A DNA stretch of 64,000 nucleotides from Tanypteryx hageni (taxonomy: Eukaryota; Arthropoda; Insecta; Odonata; Petaluridae), in assembly GCA_028673005.1 (NCBI GenBank), contig CM054115.1, positions 56,716,407 to 56,780,406 on the forward strand, in the 5' to 3' direction. This document shows, piece after piece, positions 1-10,688 of this stretch. The translations under genes and the position numbers were made by a program. The notes under the pieces were generated by a model. It was not told where the DNA came from and ran no database searches. It saw only the letters and a program-made list of their open reading frames with translations. How positions within the stretch are numbered: position 1 is the first letter of the stretch; the number at the start of each line of letters is the position of its first letter.

Positions 1-1630
1 AAGCTGATTATATCCCAATGGCGGCACACATTGAAGATCTTCTATTTGTTGATGTTCATACATTCCAAAGAAATCCATTGGATCGCCACAATACTGGTAT
101 GAATTATTCCAATTATCCATTATATTATGCACCAGTTAACAAAACGCAACTACTGTAATAAAAAACAAAATTCATAATTAATAGGTCTGGAAGATAAGCA
201 CAGCACGTCATAGTTTCATAGAGTGAAATACAAGCAACATTATAATACACAATTATGAATTACCCCACGAAATGATTGTAAAACATTACCATACGTGTCA
301 AAACTTGAACAACAACCAAATTAAAAATAAGTTACAACATAATGATACATCTCAGAAGTTAACAACAAAGATTTTTCATGAATACATATTTAACAATTAA
401 ACACGCAAATCTTTCGCAAAAATATAATCAACATTCATTCTGACCTTATTTAAAGCTCAGTTAGGACAACTCGATGCAAGCTTAGAATACGGGTAATTCG
501 TAACTCAACTGTTGACTTTTCAACTCATGAGAGTCATCTATTTTACGTTAAAGTTTTAAGTTAAAGTTTATACAAAATTTTCACTTCGTTATATAGTCTT
601 TTATTTGTACTTAATTATTATATAAGTAATAATAAATGAAAAATAAATAACTTGTATAAGACTAATTTTCCTGGTTTCTTTTTCTAACAGAAGTACTGCG
701 CAATTCCGCGCGTTTTAAAATTTATCATGTAGTATTTACCTTTAATGAAGTTCGTTGGAATTTCATGATGCAGTTTGATTAAACATCTCAATCGTTTAAA
801 AAATTATGATAAAATACCACTAAGAATTGGCTAGTATCCATGAAATATAAACTCATGGTACTGAGAAGTCGATAATGCTATGGAATATAAAGTAGAAGTC
901 ATGAATGTTTGGATGTTAAAAAACCTCTTAGAATTCTGAAGTAAAATTTACTATATAGATTTTATTTCATTCAAAAAACACAGGTTGCACATTCCATTTT
1001 TCTAGTTAAATACGTTGACGTTTGATAGTGCAATCAGGCTATTTTATTATATAGCGCAGCATCTATGATGTTAAAAATATTTCTTTATTTTGTAATTTTC
1101 TTTTTCTCTATTAACAGAACTGCATTACATGAGGATTTTTAACTACCTTGCGTTTAGCAGCGAAGGCGAAAAATGTGCTCAACATGACGTCAAATACCCT
1201 ATTCAAAATCTAATTTAAAACGAATGGAGTTAATGCTTGAAAGGTTAGTATTCTCGCCCTGTTAACTTTTAATCGACTTCTCTTTGTGTGTTCTTTCTCC
1301 ATACTGAGGAAGTATTTAAAACTATTCTTGTTAGTACAATTTAATGGTTACACAGTGTGTTCGGAAATTTGCTTATAATTATCACATTTTCCATAGAGAG
1401 CAGGCAGTTGCCCAGAGTAGTCTCGTATTTAAAGCATAAGTTAATGAATCATATAATCTCATTTTTTCAGGAAAACCTTATTCAACACATTCAATGAGCA
1501 TTGGCTGAAATAGAATTTCATGTGTTACAATGGTTAATTCTATACTTTTCCAAACTCCTTTATCTTTTTTCATCATCTTCTTATACTCAATCAGGATTAA
1601 AATTATAAGTCAAACTCATTGTCCTCATTG
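1..1630. other. AT-rich stretch with no recognisable gene
   Basis: No open reading frame of convincing length or family resemblance, no terminal inverted repeats and no tandem structure were seen. It could be intergenic or intronic DNA. Confidence 0.5.
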
Positions 1631-1639
1631 CATATAGCC

Positions 1640-2232
1640 TTTTAATAGGTTGACTGTTTTGGTGGCTGCTGGTGTCTGCTCATATTTAAATTTGGAACCA
1701 CATATTCAAGGGTTAAATAAAAAATTATCAAGAGTACTGTATCTATTACAGAAACTTAGGTGACATCAATGAAAACACTAAAAATAGCCTATTATGCTCA
1801 TTTTCATAGCATGATGTGCTATGGTCTGATTCTTTGGGGTTTATCTCCAGCTGCCAAGGAAATTTTTATTCTGCAAAAACAAACTTAAAATCATGGCACG
1901 GATTAATAACAGAGCATTGCAAGCCCTTTTTTAGACAACATGAAATTATGACTACCTGCATTGACCATATATGAAGCTGCGTGTCTTATTAAAAGAAATT
2001 ACGATTATCACCCTGCAAGAAATGTAATTAATGAGCATTAAAAAAGAAACTATACTTCTTGATGTACTTAGATAAAGACAACAATAATGATTCCTTGCAT
2101 AAAAAGTTTTTAATAAATTCCCTGCAAGTGTGAAAGCTCTAAATCAAAATGCTTCCCAAAAAAGGGTCAAAGAAATACTAATAGGAAGAACATATTATGA
2201 TGCATATAAAAATTTTATAGATAATATTGTCT
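1640..2232 (+). pseudogene. Jockey-like non-LTR retrotransposon, decayed C-terminal end of the reverse transcriptase ORF
   Basis: Reading across several stops and frameshifts gives a stretch resembling the thumb and C-terminal part of arthropod Jockey/I-type LINE ORF2 proteins. It includes a YYAHFHSMMCYGLILWG-like motif near 1780-1840, then KEIFILQKQ, and further on a KVFNKFPASVKALNQN-like segment near 2105-2150. The reading ends in a stop near 2232. No catalytic residues are present in this part. It may belong to the same family as the LINE fossil at 22.2-24.3 kb, which keeps the endonuclease and early RT part; that link is inference. Confidence 0.6.
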
Positions 2233-2341
2233 AATGGTAATGTGTATGATTTGATGTTTCTTACTTTCTTATTATGTATGCTAAGATTTAATATAATCTG
2301 ACATGTCCCATTGTCATAACATGACATAATGGATGATCATG

Positions 2342-2430
2342 AGATCCTATGCAGATAGACATAAACTGTAATGTTGGGAATAATTTTGAAATGAGAAAAA
2401 ATTCTGCTATGACTGGGAACCCGGGTTTTC
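2342..2430 (-). repeat. SINE fragment (tRNA-headed family also present at 52.9-53.3 kb)
   Basis: This matches the reverse orientation of the SINE at 53154-53311. The shared order is a GATCCTATG...AGACA segment, a GTTGGGAATAATTTTGAAA segment, then a degenerate tRNA B-box region (CTGCTATGACTGGGAAC). The 5' tRNA-like half is not clearly retained. Confidence 0.6.
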
Positions 2431-2539
2431 AACTTGCCAGGTGGATAGTTCAGTGGAAGTCCCATGACCTAATGGAATTAATTTGTTGTTATTATTATGC
2501 TTGCCCATTGTACCACAGCATGGTGCAGTTTCTGTTATA

Positions 2540-2765
2540 CTTTACTTCTCAACATTAGGTCGCCTGGCCCCCTGTTTGTGTGGTTTGAGGAGACCACACA
2601 AAGTCAGCGTTCCATCCTTCGGAAGGGATGTTAAGCTGTTGGCCCCCTTGGTTCTCTTCGTTAAGAGTAAGCTAATGCTAGCACCGGGTTTCCCTCTTCC
2701 CTAGTGAGTGTGTTTGATGTCGAAGGAGCTATGGCAATAATAATCCAAGAGGTTGATTAGCCAAA
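2540..2765 (+). repeat. SINE body, second copy of the family at 24.4-24.7 kb
   Basis: The segment aligns by eye with 24470-24610. Shared blocks are CCCC...TTGTGTGGTTT, GGGATGTTAAGCTGTTGG (compare GGCTTGTTAAGCAGTTGG) and CCTTGGTNCTCTTC followed by TAAGAGTARGYTAATGC. The tRNA-related head is absent or too diverged to see here. The conserved block with GTTAAGC and GGTCCC resembles central domains shared by widely distributed metazoan SINE families; I do not assign a named domain. Confidence 0.6.
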
Positions 2766-3133
2766 AATACACACACATTTACTTCTCATCAGAAACCATA
2801 TAACAGCTCTCTCTCAAATTGTAACTAAAGAACTTCCTTGACATCATAGGATTTGACTATGCCCAGAGTCATAGCAGGAAGATTTGGCACCTATGACAGA
2901 GTTTAAGTTATTAATATTTGTGATGTTTTTTCCTATAACTCCTGAAGCCAGTTGAGATTTAAATGCTGGCAGGCCCTTTTCACAATAGCAAATTTTGCAA
3001 ATATCACTGTGGTTTCACTTTCTCAAACAAAATTTTATATCTAGATGGAATACAAATCAAATTCCATACATACTTGGTTAATTATAGAGTAACTAGTGTA
3101 TTGCCCATCATATGACAGGCAAATAATAATATT

Positions 3134-3440
3134 CCCTCCCTCCCTCTGTCTCCTTCCCTCTCTCCCTCTGTCTCCCTCCCTCTCTGTCTCCCTCCCTCCA
3201 TCTCTTCCTCCCTCCCTCTCTCCCTCCCTCTCTCTCTCTCTCTCCCTCTCTCTTTTCTACCCCCTCCCCCTTCTTTCATTCCCTCCTGTCCCAATCCATA
3301 GCTCTCCCCCTTTTTCTCGGTCTCCCTCTTTATCCATTTCTTCTCCTAATTTCTAATTCTATACCTCCCTTACTCTCTATGTGCCTTCCATTCTATATCC
3401 CTTCCTTCCTATCTCCCTCCCCACATCCCCCTCTCTCTTA
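3134..3440. repeat. Polypyrimidine (CCCT/CT)n simple-sequence tract
   Basis: About 300 bases on the + strand are almost only C and T, mainly CCCT and CT units. The open frames here encode low-complexity serine/proline/leucine strings (or Arg/Glu/Gly on the other strand) and are not genes. Mirror-symmetric pyrimidine runs of this kind can form intramolecular triplexes. Confidence 0.9.
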
Positions 3441-3459
3441 CTCTATATCTATATAGTCG

Positions 3460-5330
3460 TTTAGATAAGGAAAAGAATCCAGAGTAAAATTCCAGTCCCA
3501 TTAGGATTACGTAATTTCGCGAAAATTCCTACAATAATTTAAGGCAATCTATGCACTCTTATATATTACATGTATGCAGGGTGAGACAACAACTGATTCT
3601 TGAAATTTAATAATGACATGGTCGGCAAGGCAACATCCCGTTTAAAAACCAATATTTTCCAAAATATGTGATTTAAATGTTTAATACGAGAGATTTTGAA
3701 TGGTAGGCAGAAAAAGATAAATAGAATAAGAAACTTCATTAATTTTCCTAAAACATAGCCGTTATCTTACGGGAAATGGAAATCACCAGCCTGGAGTCGA
3801 ACCCGGGTCTTTTTTCATATTTTTTTTCTTAATTTAATTTTTATATCTGAAACAAACATTCCTGCAAAATTTCAACCTTTCACCTAATCGGTAAGTTTGT
3901 TTAAAATGCATTAAAAAGTGCCATTGATGATGTCAGCATTATACACAAATACCAGCATCTAGGCTTTTATTACAGTAATGATTAGGTAGTATAAAAAGGA
4001 AGTTATGGCATAGTTGCTGTTTTTTTCAACGAAAATTCTTCTGATTTTAACCCTTTTACTCATGCACTCAAGTATACTCAAGCAGCCGGAAGTAGTCTCT
4101 CCTTGCTGTGCTCAGGTATACTCAAGCTCGACTTCGTTGTTATTTCTAACATCAGTCTTTTTTAATTTCCTCAAAATCAATTTAAATGCTTTCTTTTATA
4201 TTTAAGTAGATATTTTCTTGCAATGGCCACCTTATTTTTCAAATAATTTTACTAAAATTTATCGTTTATCATGTGTTTTTTGTATCCATTTCTACCAAAA
4301 TGTCGGGTGTTATGAACAACATGCTTGATGATGAAATTTTTAAGGTTATCGATTAAATAGATTAATGGTAAGAATAAGTATCTTTCTATTCAGGAACATT
4401 GGCCTAGTGATCCATTGCTTCAATCCCCTATTTTTCAACAAATGATGTCTAGAGATCGATATTTTATTTTTTTCTAATTGTAAGTAAAAAAATAGCAAAT
4501 AAAAGTACAATATTTAATAAATGGATTAAGGAATTTAAAAACGAGAGTTTTACATAACAGAGGGCAACTTAAATGCAAGTATAAGCATGTAAATATAAGT
4601 AAACATTGTGAATGAAAGTAAGGAGCTGGTGTGCCAGAACTAGCCCAGCACTGGGGGGACTGCAGGTTACTTACCATCATAGCAATGAAAGGGTTAATAG
4701 TTTTCTATAAATGCAGTTTCATTTGGGAAGTTTTAAAACAATCTTCTAAACATAAACCTACATCACACTCAGGGCACCAATACACGGTAATCTTTTTCTT
4801 TCATTTTGCAGGAGCACACTTGACATCTTCTATTGAATCTATATTTTTTCGCTGTTGCTGATATGTTTTTGATGAAATGTTTCGCAACTAAACAGCATGG
4901 TGATGAATGTGTGGATGGTCGTCTGGCACATGGTGACTCCAAGACACTTCCATACTTTTCAAACAATTGTTGAATTAATATAAGGAAAAAACTTAGCTGG
5001 TCCATTTTATTTTGACAACTATTAAATGCATTATGCACCGAAACATTTCATAGGCATCTAAATAATTTTATGTACCATCTGTTATTTCATTTAAATTCTA
5101 AAAGGTAGGGCTGAAGCTTTTGGTTTTTCATATACACTCCCCCCATTGCTGTGTTATATTCTAAAATGCAGAGAGGTTTCAATTTTCTGTCTTTTCCCTG
5201 AAAATTGTTGCAATGGAGAATTGTAATGAATGATACAGATTTTTTATCTTTCTATTTCATAACCATAATTCCATTGCTTGCCTTTGCAATATGCTCTCCC
5301 TTCCCCAGCTTGTCAGCTTTCACTTGTTAC
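3460..5330. other. Unassigned region
   Basis: A tRNA-like relic (GGAGTCGAACCCGGGTC, near 3794-3811) suggests a broken SINE. The rest shows no recognisable coding or repeat structure. The short ORFs here (for example 4014-4205 and 4769-5038) have no family signature. Confidence 0.4.
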
Positions 5331-5334
5331 TATC

Positions 5335-5620
5335 TCTATACGTAGTATAGGGGAAAGTATTGTTTTCATGAAAAAAATCGATTTCGAGATTTCAACGGAA
5401 ATATGCGTTTTGAGGTCCCCTGAACACTTTTTGATCATTTTCATGATGTATGTGATAGGAAGTTTGTGGGTGCTCTAACTCAAAAAATATTAATCAGATC
5501 AACACGAAATTTTATATTTGACATTTTTATTAAAAGGGCAAGAGTTGATTAGTTTTTGGTGAAAATCGGTCAACAGGAAGTGACACTTTACTCTTGGTCT
5601 CTTTCGTTTTTATCAATTTT
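5335..5620 (+). repeat. Interspersed repeat, head module plus body type 1
   Basis: It begins with a TACGTAGTATAGGGGAAAGT-like head, then TTTCATGAAAAAAATCGATTT, a GGTCCCCTGAACAC block, and a body with GGGTGCTCTAACTCAAAAA and a GGTGAAAATCGGTCAAC block. Inverted copies of the same head and body are at 49595-49840 and 63745-64000. The head alone, with a different body, is at 7940-8153. No coding capacity. Confidence 0.75.
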
Positions 5621-6600
5621 CTCCATTAAAACTTAATAATTTATAATATCATTAAATTTAAATATTGTAGTTAATGTTATTCTGTACAACATTTGAAACT
5701 ATTTTTCCTAGAATGCATCGTTTAGGATTTTTAAAAATTTATTCGGCTTTTGTCAAATATTTCCTTTAAGATTTCATTTTAAGTAATGTTAGTAAATAGC
5801 AGTGTTGTAGATTGTAATATCCTCTACGACTTTTGTTTGAAACAAATTTTTGTAAAATCTGTAATTTCGGAGATATTTATTTTTATTGTAACTTGTATAC
5901 ATTTACACCACCTTTTGGAAAATTCCTGAAACAACATATTTAATAAAAACTGGCAACGAAAGGAATTACGGTTGACTATTAGACAAAATAAAAATATTAG
6001 TTTAAAATGTCATTTGCGAATAATCAAAAAAATTATCTTTTCAACAGCTTGTGCTGTAACAATTTTCCACCCTTGACAACAGGAAACAATTTTATTTACC
6101 AACTGTTAATTCAGCATTTGAAAGCATAGCACTACTGGTTATTTGAAACAATTTCTTCCGTACTCATGTGCTGTTTTTTTGTTGATTGCGTGCATTTATT
6201 TTTTCCCGTCTTTATTTCATCTTTCTTTGTACTCTTCTTAAGACATTTCATCTGCCTTTGGATCATAGGTGAAACTAGAGTAATTTATTAGGGTGTGCTA
6301 TGCATCAGTAAAAAAAGTCCTTTTTATATTTTTATTTGAAAATAAACAAACAAAATATATAAATATAAATTATTAATAATCGAAAAACAAAAATCAAGAG
6401 TTTTGATGTACTCTGTGCAATGGTAAATACCATATCTACCAGTCTTTTTGAAAACTTCTAAACTTAGAACCTATTTTCGTTCGTGGAAATAATGAAAATT
6501 TAGGTTGATAAGGACCCTGTGAAATTCTACTATGCCGTTGCAATCTGTTTGCAGATATGTCGTTTACAGGATCATCAGTGTTGGAGAGCAATTCCTTGTT
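5621..6600. other. Unassigned AT-rich region
   Basis: No convincing gene. The first part may be the tail of the preceding repeat. Near 6436-6600 a minus-strand open frame continues downstream of the ribozyme-bearing inverted repeat and could be a Penelope-like leader remnant, but there is no domain evidence. Confidence 0.35.
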
Positions 6601-6665
6601 TAAAACTGAATTTTGGTTAGGTACTTGGTTGAAGTAGGATCTGGTGCTTTCCCGGTGGATTGCTT

Positions 6666-6793
6666 GTAGAAACTTTTCTTGGGTACACAACCGGGTCAAA
6701 GTTTGATCTAGGATCAACGTTTCGACGGCTGACTCTGCCATCTTCATCAGGATCAAACTTTGACCCGGTTGTGTACCCGAGAAAAGTTTCTAC
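6666..6793 (-). repeat. Inverted repeat, probably a Penelope-like element terminal repeat
   Basis: Two 43-nt arms (6666-6708 and 6751-6793) are reverse complements with one mismatch, separated by a 42-nt loop that holds a hammerhead motif on the minus strand. A short direct repeat (TAGGTACTTGGTT, near 6620 and 6796) flanks the structure. Penelope-like elements are known to carry terminal repeats with hammerhead motifs. No Penelope reverse transcriptase is seen beside this copy, so the assignment rests on the ribozyme and the arrangement. Confidence 0.65.
6700..6760 (-). ncRNA. Hammerhead ribozyme motif (type I, very short stem III)
   Basis: On the minus strand the conserved core CUGAUGA (6750-6744) is followed by stem II, GAUGGC pairing with GCCGUC (6 bp, one U-G wobble) around a 7-nt loop, then GAAAC (6723-6719). 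A two-pair zero-loop stem III (AC/GU) and a U at the cleavage position follow. Stem I is GAUC/GAUC and can extend through the surrounding 43-nt arms. One extra A lies between the CUGAUGA box and stem II. Minimal hammerheads with tiny stem III are characteristic of Penelope-like elements, where they may work as dimers. Activity is not shown by sequence alone. Confidence 0.65.
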
Positions 6794-7274
6794 ATAGGTA
6801 CTTGGTTGCTTTTTGCTAGATAACGAACTGGTCGCCAAAGCTGTATTTTCATTGGCTGCCAATGATGTATCTCCTGGTGCATCCAGTGACTGTGTTGTGT
6901 TTCTTAGAGCTAAGCTTGAAGCTTGATTATCACTATAATTATCAGTGTTATTATGTCAGCCCTTTTCTCCTTCACAGTCTCGGTTCTTACCACTCGTGTT
7001 ACAAAATTGTCCATACTGAAAATAAGGGTAAAAACTAAAATTAAATTAAAATTTCTTGGTTAGCTTAATTACAGAATTGATTACTTATTCATTTCTAGGT
7101 TAACACATATATTTGATGAGAGCCAAAATCATTTTAAATAAATAGCAGTACATTATAAAAATTAAAATAAATATCGTAAATATATCGAACTTACGAGTAT
7201 AACTATTGCCAAACTGAGCGCAATGCAACCTTTGTAGACAAAGTCTAATAGAATTTGCACACTGAGCTGTGGCA

Positions 7275-7520
7275 GCTCAAATGTAGATGCGCAGACCAGG
7301 GCATCGAACTGGAACCGAACCAAAAACCGAAAGCGAAAAAAACCGTTATTTTAGCTGGAGTGAAACCGAACCCGAACAAAAAAAAAATTTTCTGAACCCT
7401 AACCGAAACCGAAAACTGTTATTTATTTTGTTCCATTTTTTCGGTTCTCATAAGCAGTGGGAGCAAAAGAAGGGTTTTTCCTTTTGCTTTAATATGAGTC
7501 TTTTTTGAAAGCCTCACTTT
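7275..7520 (+). repeat. CCGAAC-rich segment, possible hAT-type MITE fragment
   Basis: The run contains many degenerate copies of AACCGAAACCGAA, begins near CAGGGCATCGAACTGG, and carries a TTCGGTTCTC block near 7440. hAT MITEs with CAGGG ends and such internal repeats occur in arthropods. No opposite terminus or target duplication was found. Confidence 0.3.
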
Positions 7521-7939
7521 TCAACACCGAATAAGGCAAAGGCTAATGATTTTCTTGAGAATACATGCTCCTAAGCCTTTGGATAGATGCATCTTTGTGG
7601 AAATATCTATCGGTTCAATGGTGGGATTTTCCATGGGCATCTCAATACCTAGAGAGAGGTTCAAGAATATGTCCTGCTGAGGTTTCCCAGAACCCTGTTA
7701 ACCCTGCAGTACTCACGTAGGTTGCTGGGGATACCCCAGGCTTAGGTTTTATGACAGGGTTACATTCTTTTGGCCTTTTATGACCCTGACCCTTCAGTAG
7801 CTGGAATGATGTGTTTGGAACCTTTTCTGCTAAAAATTTGCAGTTCTCTGTGGTATTCCTTTGAGTTTGTATGTTTTTTCTAACAATAAGAGAGTGTTGC
7901 ATTGTACATACATTACGGAAATCAGCACTTTTTCCTTTC

Positions 7940-8153
7940 TCATATATGTACGTAGTATATTGAGAAAGTATTGTTATCATGAAAAAATTCGACTTTGAGA
8001 TTTTGATGGAAATACATGTTTTAGATGTCCCTGAGCCCATAAAATTTGTTTTTGCCATGCTGTGTGTGTTTGCTGTTCTAGGGCCCAAACGTGTGCATGA
8101 AATCAAATGATATTTCGTATTTATGCAAACTCTTTTTCATAAAAATGATATTG
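7940..8153 (+). repeat. Interspersed repeat, head module plus body type 2 (left part, split by a LINE)
   Basis: The head (GTAGTATATTGAGAAAGTATTG) matches that at 5335. The body then differs, with a CTAGGGCCCAAA block and AAATCAAATGATATTTCGTATTTATGC. The latter matches, in reverse, 55190-55260. The right part of the same copy resumes at 10114. Confidence 0.75.
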
Positions 8154-8163
8154 CTCAAAAACT
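8154..8163. repeat. Target-site duplication of the RTE-like LINE (left copy)
   Basis: CTCAAAAACT here is repeated exactly at 10104-10113 on the far side of the LINE. In the uninterrupted relative near 55150 (reverse orientation) the corresponding site appears once. Confidence 0.85.
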
Positions 8164-10103
8164 TCTTCTTCTTCATCTAAAGGCTAAGCCTTGTCGCTGC
8201 AACCATGAACTCCTGTCCTCTGATATTCTCTTCAACATCTCGTATTTCTCAACTCCCATCACTGACTCCACGTCATCAAGGTATTTCTTTCTTGGTCTGC
8301 CTCTTCCTTTCTTCCCTAAAAGTTTCCCCTCCAAGATGTTCACAATTAATCCATTATGTCTAATCACATGGCCTAAAAATTTTGCCTTCCTTTCTTCCAT
8401 TCCTCTGATCAGTTTCCTTTCTTCTTTTACTTCTTCCAAAACTTCAAGGTTTGTCTTTCTCTCTGTCCAACTTGTCTTTATCAATCTTCTCCATATCCAC
8501 ATTTCTGTCGCTTCCAGACGGGACCTCTCCCTCTTTCCTAACATCCAACTTTCACTACCATAAAGTAAGGTACTCCAGACAAAAGCTTTTGCAAAGGATT
8601 TCCTTACTTCCAAATTCATATGACTGCTTGTCAGTAGGTTCCTTTTGCATTGAAAAGCTTGCTTTGCAAGTGCTATTCTTCTTTTCACTTCCTGTACGCA
8701 TCTATTATCTTCAGTAATTGTACTACCTAGGTAGCAAAACTGCTTCACCTGCTCAATTTCCTGACTGTCTATTTTGATCTTTGATATTGTCCCTGCATTA
8801 CTTTTGCCTATAACCATCAATTTGGTTTTCTTGACATTTATCTTTAATTCCCACTGTTTTAACGTGTCCGATAATACTTTCAGCATTTTATTCATTTCTC
8901 TTTTTGAATCGCTGAATATTACAATGTCATCTGCAAATCTAATGCAGTGTATTCTAACTCCATTTATTTTTATGCCTTTTGTCTTTTCCTTCATAACTTC
9001 TATACTTTCTTCAATGAACATATTAAACAAATATGGAGATAGCGGACATCCTTGTCTTACTCCTTTCCTTATCTTTGCTTCACTCTCTAATCCATTTATA
9101 TTTATTCTTGTAGTTTGATTTTGATAAAGCTTAAAAATTAATCTTCTGTCCCTCCAATCAATACCTATTTTGTTCATAGTCTTAAACAACAGTTCCCAAT
9201 TAACTGTATCAAAGGCCTTCTCCAAATCAATAAACGTTAAATATAATGTCCTGTTCATTTCTAAACATCTTTCCATTATCACCCTGAGGGCTAATATAGC
9301 TTCTCTCGTTCCTCTCCCACTTCTAAATCCAAATTGATCTTCACTAATATAATGTTCTATTTTCCTTTTTATTCTGTTTTTCACGATATAAATTAAAACT
9401 TTTGAGGCGTGCGAAAGTAGTGAAATTGTTCTGTAGTTACTACACTCCACTGCATTCCCCTTCTTTGGTAAACTTATAGTTTTACTTTTTATAAAGTCAT
9501 CAGGTAATTTTCCTTTTTCATAACAATCTTTTATAATTTTAAAGAAATGTTCTTTTGCTTCCTCCCCTAAGTTCTTCAAAAGTTCTGCAGGTATACCATC
9601 AACACCTGTTGCCTTGCCTGAATTAAGATTATTAATAGCTTTATAAAACTCTTCTTTGGTTATTGTTGGGCCTAGCTCGTCATTTCTTATTTCCTCTTCA
9701 TTTTCAATAAATCTACATCCATCTCCAACATCTCTTCCACTATATAATTCTTCTATGTATTCTTTCCACCGAGCACATACTTTTTCATTTTCCCATAACA
9801 TATTTCCTTCCTTATCCTTAACTATTGCCGATTTAGTTCTTGGTTTGTACTGGAGAGTTTTAATTTTGAAGTATGCTTTGTCTTGCCTTCCTCCCTTTGT
9901 ATCTTCCTCAATTTCCTTCACTATCTCTTTGGTCCATCTCTCTTTTTCTTCTCTGCATTTGTTAATAATCTCATTCTTAACTTTTTTATAAGTTTCATCA
10001 TTTCCATTCTTCCTCAACTTGTTCCTTTCTTCAATTAAAATCAGTATCTCCTCAGTCATCCAAGGTTTTCTAGGCTCCAATTTTCTCTTTCCAATAACTT
10101 CCT
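8164..10103 (-). mobile_element. 5'-truncated RTE/BovB-like LINE, recently inserted
   Basis: The element is 1.94 kb and is oriented on the minus strand. Its 3' end is a short GAAGAAGAAG run next to the left target duplication. Its 5' end falls just upstream of the RT ORF, so the endonuclease domain is missing, as expected from incomplete reverse transcription. It interrupts an older interspersed repeat whose halves are 7940-8153 and 10114-10450. The exact 10-bp duplication and the undamaged ORF suggest a young insertion. Confidence 0.85.
8173..10080 (-). CDS. RTE-type reverse transcriptase (C-terminal 635 residues of ORF2)
   Basis: This is the reverse transcriptase portion of a non-LTR retrotransposon, which copies element RNA into DNA at the insertion site. 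In order it shows the NLNSGKATGVDGIPAELLK segment (about 152-170), LTFIDLEKAFD with the first catalytic aspartate (281-291), GVRQGCPLSP (340-349), the FADDIV catalytic pair (382-387), YLGS (450-453), and a C-terminal LYGSESW...WRRLIKTSW region typical of RTE/BovB relatives. There is no in-frame stop or frameshift. The first Met is only the first in the truncated frame, not the original start, because the endonuclease is missing. It has no promoter of its own in view, so the copy is probably not autonomous. Confidence 0.85.
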   Translation of the reverse strand: MEPRKPWMTEEILILIEERNKLRKNGNDETYKKVKNEIINKCREEKERWTKEIVKEIEEDTKGGRQDKAYFKIKTLQYKPRTKSAIVKDKEGNMLWENEKVCARWKEYIEELYSGRDVGDGCRFIENEEEIRNDELGPTITKEEFYKAINNLNSGKATGVDGIPAELLKNLGEEAKEHFFKIIKDCYEKGKLPDDFIKSKTISLPKKGNAVECSNYRTISLLSHASKVLIYIVKNRIKRKIEHYISEDQFGFRSGRGTREAILALRVIMERCLEMNRTLYLTFIDLEKAFDTVNWELLFKTMNKIGIDWRDRRLIFKLYQNQTTRININGLESEAKIRKGVRQGCPLSPYLFNMFIEESIEVMKEKTKGIKINGVRIHCIRFADDIVIFSDSKREMNKMLKVLSDTLKQWELKINVKKTKLMVIGKSNAGTISKIKIDSQEIEQVKQFCYLGSTITEDNRCVQEVKRRIALAKQAFQCKRNLLTSSHMNLEVRKSFAKAFVWSTLLYGSESWMLGKRERSRLEATEMWIWRRLIKTSWTERKTNLEVLEEVKEERKLIRGMEERKAKFLGHVIRHNGLIVNILEGKLLGKKGRGRPRKKYLDDVESVMGVEKYEMLKRISEDRSSWLQRQGLAFR

Positions 10104-10113
10104 CTCAAAAACT

Positions 10114-10450
10114 AAGGGTAGTTTATTCTTGGCGATTTTTAGAAAAATTTTATTTACTCAAAAATGGCTCCACAAAATTTGATTAAAATCAATCCAATTG
10201 TATAGCCTGATGTCAAAAATAATACTACGTAAGCCATATATCTCTTGTAATCTCTATATGGCATCCAGTGGCCTTACAATGTACGATAATCTACCTTACC
10301 CAAGCCCTATGACGTCACGCCTCCGCCGCGATCAACTAAAAATCTTATTACAGCCTAAACGGTTAAACTAAATTGAATGATATCTCATATTTGTGAATAA
10401 TAACAGTGCACTGCAGTGAACTGACGAACATGATTAATCCGCAGCTCAAA
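10114..10450 (+). repeat. Interspersed repeat, body type 2 (right part, split by a LINE)
   Basis: It continues the repeat begun at 7940. TTTATTCTTGGCGATTTTTA, GCCTGATGTCAAAAATAATACT, TGGCATCCAGTGGCC and a GACGTCACGCCTCCGCC block all match 54900-55140 in reverse. At 54.6-55.2 kb the body occurs as a partial tandem duplication; here it is single. Confidence 0.75.
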
Positions 10451-10688
10451 GATGCGCAATTCTGACATTCTTTTATTTTCTCTTCAAATCAAATTCTTTA
10501 AGATAAACAGCAGAAGTATAATTTTTTAATATTAGAATTTATTATCTATAATTTATCATTAACACGTTAAAAATTATTTTCTTTCCCAAAAATAACACGA
10601 TGATCTCTCAATCCCATGAGTATACATTGCATCAATAGTATATTCAATATTCACGTGAGGGTTTATTAAATATCTGTGAAGTTATATA

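Noticed and set aside
3082..3356. Open frames rich in Ser/Pro/Leu or Arg/Glu/Gly
   Set aside because: They are translations of the polypyrimidine simple repeat, not genes.
8123..9991. Plus-strand ORFs opposite the RTE reverse transcriptase
   Set aside because: Antisense shadows with biased Ser/Phe/Leu composition.
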